From positions 1 to 53,463 of the forward strand of contig JAHQVJ010000098.1 of NCBI GenBank assembly GCA_019634415.1: a DNA stretch of 53,463 bases. Direction: 5' to 3'. Numbering within the stretch: position 1 is the stretch's first letter; every line of letters starts with the position of its first letter. The DNA comes from Myxococcales bacterium (GTDB lineage Bacteria; Myxococcota_A; UBA796; GCA-2862545). The notes beneath the pieces were generated by a model that saw only the letters and a program-made list of their open reading frames with translations, was not told where the DNA came from and searched no databases. A program made the position numbers and the translations under genes. This document shows positions 46,936-53,463 of the stretch, piece by piece.

Positions 46936-46964
46936 TCGGCCGCGAGCTGCGTTCGCGGCTGATC
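46934..46964 (+). terminator. stem-loop after the truncated gene
   Basis: GATCGGCCGCGA (46934-46945) pairs with TCGCGGCTGATC (46953-46964): 12 pairs including one G-U, 7-nt loop. It overlaps the TGA of the truncated frame. A probable terminator for the aph transcript; the downstream sequence is only mildly T-rich. Confidence 0.55.
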
Positions 46965-47045
46965 GTTACAATTGCACAATGGCGCGTATCTGCAGGTGCC
47001 CTCGATTAGGCATCCAAGGACGCAATTGGCGTCGTTGGAGTTGTC

Positions 47046-48806
47046 ATGTTTGTTGGAACGCTTCGTGCGTTTGCAGTGGTGGTGTGTGCGCTGTCGTTGT
47101 CGACCTCGGCATATGCTCAGGACCGAGTGGGGCTGGCTAGCAACCCCTTCGCGGGATGTCAGTTCACCTCCATCGAGGACGCCATCGCGGCGGCGGCCAC
47201 GATCGATACCGTCTATGCCTTGCCAGACACCTACACAGGCGAGGACTGGGGGGTGATGAGCAAGATCATCACCGTGGTGCCTGCACCCGTGGGGAGCAAC
47301 TGCACCTCGCCGGATCCCACACAGACGCTGAACATCGAGGCAGACGGGGCGTCCCTGGTGGACGTCACGGGTACGTTGTTCCTGAAGCACTCGGTGGTGA
47401 CGGAGGGGTCCGACAGCCAGATCCTGGTCACCAGCGGCACGCTGAACCTGGTCGACACCACGCTGCAGGGGTCCACGACGTCCTGCAAGTTGGCCGTGGA
47501 GGGTGGGTTGCTCCACGTCTCGGAGGGGGGGCAGGCCACCATCGACGGACCGTCGTACCTGCGGGACTCCTGCACGGGTGCGGCCGGCGGTGCAGCCTAC
47601 GTGACGGGCCTCGGCTCGTTGCTGATCGTGGAGGGTAAGGTCTTGGACAACTTCAGTGGCACCGCCGGAGGAGGCATCGCCGTGATGTCCAGCGCGTCCG
47701 CCAAGATCCAGGTGGGAGCGCTGGTGGGGAGCAACGAGAGTGCGGGCGATGGAGGGGGCGTCTTCGTGGGGCCATTCGCTTCCCTCGAGACGTCGAGCTC
47801 TGGGGCCGGCGTGGCGTTCGTGGGCAACACGGCCGCGGCGCACGGTGGCGCGGTGCACGTCGCTGGGAGTGCAGACATCCAGAAGGCCCTCTTCCTGAGC
47901 AACCAGGCCGACGAGGGCGGTGCGATCTCCTACATCGAGCCGTCCTTCGGCCTCGCCTCCCTGTTCGTGACCGATAGCGACCTGATCCTCAACACGGCCA
48001 GTGGGTCTGGCGGTGGCTTGCACGTGGTGGGGGATCCTCTGCCGTTCCCGGTACCCCGCGTCACCCGCACGGACATCGACGACAACACCGCCCGGTCCGG
48101 CGGCGGAGTCGAGGTGGTCGGCACCACCCTCGCCATCACGGACTCGCACATCGACGGCAACGACGCAGAGCTCACGGGCGGTGGGCTGCTCGCCATCGAG
48201 AGCGTGGTCAACGTGTCGGACACCATCATCACCGGCAACTCGGCTCATCTCACCGGCCCGCTGATCCCCGGCGGGGTCGGCGGTGGCGGCGTGGCCTGCA
48301 ACGCCGGGGCCGAGGTCAACCTCACCAACGCCACGGTCGACGACAACGAGACGGGCCGGGTCCAGGGCGGCGGGCTGCTGGCGGTGAACTGCGAGGTCAC
48401 GGCGGACAACACCTCCTTCGACGGGAACACCTCGGCCGTGCGCGGGGGCGGCGTGGCGCTGGACACCAGCAGCGCTGTGGTGGAGATCACCAACGGCAGC
48501 ACCATCGAGGGCAACCAAGCCAACCGCGGCGGCGGGATCTCCGTGACGGGCGGCGGCACCATCGACGTGATCGACTCCACGGTGAACCTCAACAATGCCA
48601 CCGTGGCGGGAGGTGGGGCCTATCTCGACGACCAGTCCACCGCCGCGAACCCGACGCTGCAGTCGGCCAATGCGGGGTGGGGAGGGCTAGCCCCCAACGA
48701 CAACGACCCGGAGGACATCTGGATCGAGGGATCGCCACTGAATCCGTTCGACTTCAGCGGCGCCTCGACGTTCACGTGTAGCGCCGCCACGAACACCTGC
48801 TTGTGA
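47046..48806 (+). CDS. exported Pmp-like parallel beta-helix protein
   Basis: This 586-residue protein has a signal peptide (MFVGTLRAFAVVVCALSLSTSAYAQ, given here by its cut site AYA/Q). The start of the mature protein (CQFTSIEDAIAAAATIDTVYAL) is a pectate-lyase-type entry. Beta-helix coils follow with many GGG and N.A..GGG motifs (GGGIAVMSS, GGGVFVGP, HGGAVHVAG, GGGLHVVG, GGGVEVVG), as in chlamydial-type polymorphic membrane proteins. There is no autotransporter barrel, so it is probably secreted or surface-bound. GGAG 5 nt upstream of the ATG. It ends 26 bp before the convergent tolC-like gene. Confidence 0.85.
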   Translation: MFVGTLRAFAVVVCALSLSTSAYAQDRVGLASNPFAGCQFTSIEDAIAAAATIDTVYALPDTYTGEDWGVMSKIITVVPAPVGSNCTSPDPTQTLNIEADGASLVDVTGTLFLKHSVVTEGSDSQILVTSGTLNLVDTTLQGSTTSCKLAVEGGLLHVSEGGQATIDGPSYLRDSCTGAAGGAAYVTGLGSLLIVEGKVLDNFSGTAGGGIAVMSSASAKIQVGALVGSNESAGDGGGVFVGPFASLETSSSGAGVAFVGNTAAAHGGAVHVAGSADIQKALFLSNQADEGGAISYIEPSFGLASLFVTDSDLILNTASGSGGGLHVVGDPLPFPVPRVTRTDIDDNTARSGGGVEVVGTTLAITDSHIDGNDAELTGGGLLAIESVVNVSDTIITGNSAHLTGPLIPGGVGGGGVACNAGAEVNLTNATVDDNETGRVQGGGLLAVNCEVTADNTSFDGNTSAVRGGGVALDTSSAVVEITNGSTIEGNQANRGGGISVTGGGTIDVIDSTVNLNNATVAGGGAYLDDQSTAANPTLQSANAGWGGLAPNDNDPEDIWIEGSPLNPFDFSGASTFTCSAATNTCL

Positions 48807-48832
48807 GGGGCTGACAGGCTGTGGGCTGTGGG

Positions 48833-50056
48833 TCACCGCACCCCGCGCACAGCCTCCACCGTGGCCAGCGTACGCCCCACCTCCACGTGCGCAGCCACCA
48901 CCGCCACGGCCGCTTCGTCGCGCGCCCGCCGGGCGGCCACCCACGCCTCCACGTCCGCCAGCCCCTGGCGATAGCGCTCGTCCGCCAACGCCAGCGCCTC
49001 ACGGGCCGCAGCCTCCGCACGCTCCGAGGCCTCGAGCGCCGCCCGCGCGCTCCGGTGCCGCGCCTCCGCCGCGATCCGCCCTGCCTGCAGCTCGCGCTCC
49101 TGGGTCGCCAACGCCACCGCTGCCTGCTCCCGCTCCCCCGTCGCGCGCCTCAGCTCCCCCACGCCCCCGCCCGACGAGATCAGCGGCACCTCCGCCCGCA
49201 CCCCCGCCGACAGCGACGCCCCCGACAGATCGATCGCGTCGTCGGTGTTGCCGCCGATCACCGCCGCTCCCACCCCGGTGGACGCCGTCACCGTCGCCGT
49301 GACCGCCGGCACGCGAGACAGCCACTGGCCGCTGCGCGCCGCTCGGGCCGCGCGGTACGCCTCGGTGGCCGCCACCCACGCCGGGTGCTCCGCCGCCGCC
49401 TGTGCCGGCTCCTCCCAGGTCGACACCGCCGTCAGCTCGCAGCGCCCGTCGATGGCCAGCCCGAGCAGCGACTGCAGCCCCGCACACGTCGCCGCCACCT
49501 CGCCCTGGGCCGCCACCCGGCGCGCCGTGAGCCTCGCTGCCTCCGCCTGCGCACGCGCCCGATCCGCCGCCGGGCGCAGCCCCGCCTCCGCCAAGCTCGA
49601 CACCGCCTGCGCCGCCTGGGCGGCATCTGCCTCCGAGGCCGCGAGCACCTCGAGCACGCGCACCGCTCCCAGCGCGTCGGCGAAGGCGATGGTCGCATCC
49701 CGCCGCGCCGTCGCCTCGCTCCAGACGAGCAGCGCCCGCTGCCCCCGCAGTGACCGACGCGCCGCCACCGACGCCGCCCAGCGCGACGGATCCAGCAGCG
49801 CCCAGCTCGCCACCGCCCCCACCTCCGCCTGCGTCGCCGACACCTGCCCGAAGGGGTTCGGCCCCGACGACACACTCGCCCCCGCGAACACCGACAGCTG
49901 CGGAAGCTCTGCCGACAGCGCCGCCAGCGCGTCGCCCGACGCCACCTGCACCTGCGCCTGACGCTGCTGCACGGCCAGCGCCTCGTCCACCGCCAGGGTG
50001 CGCGCCTCCTCGAGGGTCAGCGCGAAGCACAGCCCCGCCGTCCACAGCGCGATCAT
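48833..50056 (-). CDS. TolC-family outer-membrane efflux protein
   Basis: This 407-residue protein has a short signal peptide (MIALWTAGLCFALTLEEA, cleavage near FALT). It then has two repeats of long Ala/Arg/Glu-rich coiled-coil helices with the OEP pattern (LAVDEALAVQQRQAQVQVA; ALALADERYRQGLADVEAWV). TolC trimers form the exit duct of tripartite pumps. The length is near the short end for the family. It is the last gene of an MFP-RND-TolC operon, and its ATG overlaps the RND stop (ATGA). Confidence 0.88.
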   Translation of the reverse strand: MIALWTAGLCFALTLEEARTLAVDEALAVQQRQAQVQVASGDALAALSAELPQLSVFAGASVSSGPNPFGQVSATQAEVGAVASWALLDPSRWAASVAARRSLRGQRALLVWSEATARRDATIAFADALGAVRVLEVLAASEADAAQAAQAVSSLAEAGLRPAADRARAQAEAARLTARRVAAQGEVAATCAGLQSLLGLAIDGRCELTAVSTWEEPAQAAAEHPAWVAATEAYRAARAARSGQWLSRVPAVTATVTASTGVGAAVIGGNTDDAIDLSGASLSAGVRAEVPLISSGGGVGELRRATGEREQAAVALATQERELQAGRIAAEARHRSARAALEASERAEAAAREALALADERYRQGLADVEAWVAARRARDEAAVAVVAAHVEVGRTLATVEAVRGVR

Positions 50057-53000
50057 GCCCGCCCCGACAGGCGCCAGGTGAGCGCGAACACCGCCGGGAT
50101 CACGAACAGCGTGAGCCCCGTCGCCAGCGACAAGCCCCCCAGCACCACCGCCCCCACCCCCCGATACAGCTCCGAGCCCGAGCCCGGGAACAGCACCAGC
50201 GGCAACAAGCCCGCCAGCGACGTGAGCGCGCTCATGAAGATCGGACGCACCCGACGCTCCACCGCCCCGCGCAGCGCCGCCTGAAGGTCGCTGCCCTCGC
50301 GCAGGCGCTGCAGCGCCCCGTCCACCACCAGGATCGCGTTGTTCACCACCACGCCGATGAGCAGCACGAAGCCCACCGCCGTCATCATGTCCAGCGGCTG
50401 CGGCCCCAGCACCGCGTCCACCAGGCGCAGGCCGCCCAGCCCCCCTGCCGCCGCCATCGGCACCGTGAACAGGATCACCAGCGGGGCCAGGAAGTCCTCG
50501 AACAGCGCCGCCATCAGCAGGAAGCTGATCACCACCGCCAAGATCAGCACCTGCGCGAACCGCGCCTGCGCCACCTCCAGATCGTCGGCCGTGCCCGCCA
50601 GCGTCACGCGCACCTCCGGCCCGATCCCCTGGCTCGGGATCACGTCCTCGCGAATGCGGCGCATGGCCTCCTCCAGCGCCACGTCCTCGGGCGGAGACAC
50701 CGCCAGCGTGATGGCCCGCCGCCGCTCGATGCGCTGGATGGTGGTGGGCCCCAGCGTCTCCCGCACCTCCGCCACCGACGCCAGCGACGTGATGGTGCCC
50801 GAGGGCGTGGCCACCGCCGCCGACGCCAGCGACGCTGCGTCCGACACGCCTCCGTCCGCACCCCGCAGCACCACCCGCAGGTTCGGCCGCCCACCGCGCC
50901 CCAGCTCCCCGATGATGCGCCCGTCCACGAGCACGTCCACCAAGGCGCCGAGCTCGGCCCCCGTCAGCCCCAGCCGCGCCGCGTCCTCCCGCCGCGGATC
51001 CACCCGCAGCTCCGGCGCCCCTGGATCCAGGCCCGGGATCGGGCGGATCTGGGCACCCGGCAGCGCCTCCGACAGCGCCGGCATCAGCCGCGCACCGATG
51101 CCCACCAGCGACGCCAGGTCGCTGCCCCCCAGCTCCACGTTCACCGCACGGCTCGACGCCAGCCCCCGCCCGAACAGGCTCGCCTGGTTGGCGATGCCGA
51201 ACATGCCGGGGATGGTGCGCTGCTGGCGCCGGTAGAACCCCACCAGATCACGGATTCGTGCAGGGTCCTCCGCAGAGGCCCCCATGAAGGCCGTGCCGGG
51301 CCGCGCCACGAAGAAGGAGCGCCCGATGGCCGGTTCGTCGCCCACCTCCACGCCACGATGGGGCTCGAGCGCGTCCTGGAAGCGCTGGCCCACGTCCACC
51401 ATCTCGTCCACGGCCGTGCCCGGAGGCGGCACGAGCACGCCGAAGAGCAGGTTCCGGTTGCCCGACGGCAGGTACTCCATCGCAGGCAGCAGCAGCCAGG
51501 CCAGCAGCGCCATCGTGCCCGTCACGCCCACCGTGATCGAGGCCGCACGGCCCAACGACGCCGAGCACCACTCCGCCACGGCCCCCACACGGCGCGCCAC
51601 GGTGCTCTCGCCGTCCTGCCGTCGCGTGTGATCGGGCAGCACCCGCGCCGCGAAGCTCGGGATCACCAGCACGCTCACCACGAGCGACAGCAGCACGGCA
51701 CACGACACCGCCACGGCGACGTCGCGCAGCAGCTCCCCCACCTCGTCCTGCCAGGCGGCGATGGGCAGGAACACCGCCACCGTGGTCAGCGTGGAGGCCA
51801 CGAGCGCCCCCCAGACCTCCGACGTGCCCGACAGCGCGGCTTCGGCCGCGTCCAGGCCCTCGCGCCGACGTCGGTCGATGGCCTCCATCACCACGATGGC
51901 GTTGTCCACCACCATGCCCACGGCGAACGCCATGCCCGCCAGCGACACCACGTTGATCGTGCGGCCCAGCAGCGACATGCCCAGGGCCGTGCCCACGATG
52001 GACACCGGAATGGAGACGGCCACCACCGCACTACTGCGCGCGCTGCGCAGGAACAGCAGCAGCACGCCCACCGCCAGCCCTGCCCCCAGCAGCAGGTTCT
52101 GTCGCACCAAGGCCAGCGCCCCGTTGATGTAGCCACTCTGGTCGCTCACCACCTGAAGCGTCAGCCCCTGCGGCGCCAGGCGCTCGGTCTGCACCTCGTC
52201 CACCGTGGCCAGGATCTCCTCGGTGACCTCGAGCACGTTGCTGCCTGCCTCCCGGCGGAACAACAGCGCCAGCGCCTCCTGGTCGTTGCTGAACACGTAC
52301 GCCGTGCGCTTGCGCAGCCCCTCCCGCACCGTGGCCACGTCGCCCAGCCGAATCGGCTGACCGTCAGGCCCCTGGCCGATCACCACCGCCTCGAGCTGCG
52401 GGGGTTCCTCGGGGGCCGCCGCCGTGCGCACCACGTACTGGCGCTTGCCCAGGGTGACGTCGCCGCCCGACACGTCGGCCAGCTCACCGCGGATCACCGA
52501 CACCAGCTGCGGCACCGACACGCCCCGGGCCGCCAGCCCCGCCAGGTCCACGTTGACGTGCAGCTCGGTGTCGCGGCCGCCGAAGAAGTCGATCTTCGCC
52601 ACGCCCGGGATGCGCTCCAGCTCCGGCAGCACCTCCTCCTCGAACCAGGTGCGGTACTGCGCCACGGACCCACCGTCGTCGCTGCGCAGCAGCACCACGG
52701 CCAGCGGCGGCCCCGTGTCGTTCCCCGTGGACACCACGGGCTGGTCAGCGCTCTCGGGGTAGCGCGGCACCTGCGACAGCCGGTTCGTCACCCGCACCAG
52801 GGCCTCGTCCAGATCGGAGCCCACGGCGAGCTCCAGCGTGATGGAGCCCTGGTCGCGCGAGGCCTCGCTCGACATGCGCTCGAGCCCCTGCAGCGACTTG
52901 AGCACGTCCTCCTGGGGCACCAGGATCTCTCGCTCCACCTCCGCGGGCGCCGCACCAGGCCACCGCGTCTGTACCGACAGCGTCGGCACCTCGATGTCGG

Positions 53001-53106
53001 GGGTGAGCTGGATGGGGATGCCCGCCACCGACAGCGCCCCGAAGAGCACCACCAGCAGCACACCCACCAGCACGCCCACGGGTCGGGCCACCGCCAGCCG
53101 GATCAC
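50053..53106 (-). CDS. RND-family efflux pump inner-membrane subunit (AcrB/HAE-type)
   Basis: This 1017-residue protein has 12 TM helices: one at the start (MIRLAVARPVGVLVGVLLVV), a large periplasmic domain, a block of five or six, a second large loop, and a final block. The motif VVDNAIVVMEAID in TM4 carries the Asp of the proton relay (VDNAIV form, one Asp where AcrB has two). Porter-domain segments such as VEREILVPQEDVLKSLQGLE are typical. The pump exports hydrophobic drugs, metals or lipids; substrates cannot be told. The GTG start overlaps the MFP stop (GTGA). Confidence 0.93.
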   Translation of the reverse strand: MIRLAVARPVGVLVGVLLVVLFGALSVAGIPIQLTPDIEVPTLSVQTRWPGAAPAEVEREILVPQEDVLKSLQGLERMSSEASRDQGSITLELAVGSDLDEALVRVTNRLSQVPRYPESADQPVVSTGNDTGPPLAVVLLRSDDGGSVAQYRTWFEEEVLPELERIPGVAKIDFFGGRDTELHVNVDLAGLAARGVSVPQLVSVIRGELADVSGGDVTLGKRQYVVRTAAAPEEPPQLEAVVIGQGPDGQPIRLGDVATVREGLRKRTAYVFSNDQEALALLFRREAGSNVLEVTEEILATVDEVQTERLAPQGLTLQVVSDQSGYINGALALVRQNLLLGAGLAVGVLLLFLRSARSSAVVAVSIPVSIVGTALGMSLLGRTINVVSLAGMAFAVGMVVDNAIVVMEAIDRRRREGLDAAEAALSGTSEVWGALVASTLTTVAVFLPIAAWQDEVGELLRDVAVAVSCAVLLSLVVSVLVIPSFAARVLPDHTRRQDGESTVARRVGAVAEWCSASLGRAASITVGVTGTMALLAWLLLPAMEYLPSGNRNLLFGVLVPPPGTAVDEMVDVGQRFQDALEPHRGVEVGDEPAIGRSFFVARPGTAFMGASAEDPARIRDLVGFYRRQQRTIPGMFGIANQASLFGRGLASSRAVNVELGGSDLASLVGIGARLMPALSEALPGAQIRPIPGLDPGAPELRVDPRREDAARLGLTGAELGALVDVLVDGRIIGELGRGGRPNLRVVLRGADGGVSDAASLASAAVATPSGTITSLASVAEVRETLGPTTIQRIERRRAITLAVSPPEDVALEEAMRRIREDVIPSQGIGPEVRVTLAGTADDLEVAQARFAQVLILAVVISFLLMAALFEDFLAPLVILFTVPMAAAGGLGGLRLVDAVLGPQPLDMMTAVGFVLLIGVVVNNAILVVDGALQRLREGSDLQAALRGAVERRVRPIFMSALTSLAGLLPLVLFPGSGSELYRGVGAVVLGGLSLATGLTLFVIPAVFALTWRLSGRA

Positions 53107-53463
53107 GGGCCGATCCGCACGGGCTGATCGGGCCGCAGGCGCTCGTTGCCGCGCACCACCACCGGATCCCCCACCGCGAGGCCGTCCGCCTGCACCAGCA
53201 CCTGCTCCGCGCTCGACGCCAGGCGGGTGACGACGACCGGCCGCGCCGTGCCCTCCACCACCGTGAAGACGCGCTCGTCCACCGCCCCCGCCACGACGGC
53301 ATCGCGGGGCACCACCAGGCCACCGTCCTGCTCCACACGGAAGGCCACCCGCGCCGGGACCCCGGGCACGAAGTCCGCGCCCTCCACCGCCAGGCGCACC
53401 ACCGACGTGCGCGACACCGGGTCCAGCGCCGGCACCACGCCCACGATGGTGGCCAGCACCTCG
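53103..53463 (-). CDS. periplasmic adaptor (MFP/HlyD-type) subunit, cut by window edge
   Basis: Only the C-terminal 118 or so residues are in the window; the frame is open to the right edge. It contains the beta-barrel and membrane-proximal domain of an AcrA-like adaptor: VVPALDPVSRTSVVRLAVEG, LVVPRDAVV and VRGNERLRPDQPVRI are characteristic. The stop overlaps the RND GTG (GTGA), so the three genes form one translationally coupled efflux operon. Confidence 0.85.
   Translation of the reverse strand, partial: EVLATIVGVVPALDPVSRTSVVRLAVEGADFVPGVPARVAFRVEQDGGLVVPRDAVVAGAVDERVFTVVEGTARPVVVTRLASSAEQVLVQADGLAVGDPVVVRGNERLRPDQPVRIGP

Noticed and set aside
49750..53127. 1125-codon plus-strand frame opposite the efflux operon
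   Set aside because: It is an antisense shadow of the RND and TolC genes, with Arg/His/Gln-rich low-complexity translation and no start signal.

Overview
The window is very GC-rich, densely coded bacterial chromosome. The setting points to a myxobacterium-like deltaproteobacterium (Myxococcota or a near relative). The clues are a giant secreted protein with cysteine-rich DUF4215-type repeats and Asp-Thr-Gly linkers, a TIGR02147-type regulator, many lipoproteins, a multihaem cytochrome, parallel beta-helix surface proteins and frequent GTG starts. This placement rests on gene content, not on a marker gene. No rRNA, tRNA, CRISPR array or insertion sequence was recognised.

Layout: 1-3.1 kb holds a membrane-anchored fragment, a PHP phosphoesterase, an SCP2 protein, a methyltransferase and a YbaK deacylase. 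3.4-9.35 kb is one secreted protein of about 1980 residues. 9.4-11.6 kb holds a DsbA/FrnE-type oxidoreductase with an in-frame TGA at its catalytic cysteine, its upstream partner srkA, and a divergent GFA-type protein. 11.6-14.7 kb encodes a regulator with two winged-helix domains, an NTPase and TPRs, preceded by a 32-residue membrane peptide. 14.8-20.5 kb contains a lipoprotein, hpt, an outer-membrane protein, a Notum-like hydrolase, pckA and a UPF0158 protein. 20.7-26.5 kb contains a lipoprotein, a TDP2-like nuclease overlapped by endonuclease V, lgt, fhs and a secretin-N-like protein. 26.6-30.4 kb contains a STAS/zinc-ribbon/PDZ membrane protein and gpmI. 30.4-35 kb encodes a multihaem c-cytochrome and a dihaem peroxidase-like lipoprotein. 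35.4-39.3 kb contains a TIGR02147 regulator, a PilZ/zinc-ribbon protein and a three-gene overlapping operon ending in a membrane TIR protein. 39.5-48.8 kb contains two beta-helix surface proteins, a subtilase, membrane proteins, a GreA-like protein and a small aph island flanked by gene remnants. 48.8-53.46 kb is a MFP-RND-TolC efflux operon running off the right edge.

Main discoveries: (1) A selenoprotein that conventional gene calling truncates. On the minus strand, TGA at 10043-10041 replaces the first Cys of a CPWC motif. It is followed at the expected distance by a bacterial SECIS-like hairpin (8-bp perfect stem, GGA loop, 17 nt from the TGA). The gene lies downstream of srkA, as dsbA does in E. 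coli. (2) A translationally coupled operon of two unrecognised small proteins and a four-TM TIR protein with a cysteine-bearing periplasmic loop, a candidate stress or phage-defence module. (3) An unusual regulator with two complete OmpR-type DNA-binding domains in front of an NB-ARC/TPR body.

Most of the rest is housekeeping (hpt, pckA, fhs, gpmI, ybaK) or cell-surface and export functions. The number of lipoprotein signals (15.5, 20.7, 31.6, 34.9, 39.5 and 41.2 kb) fits with an lgt gene being present in the same window.
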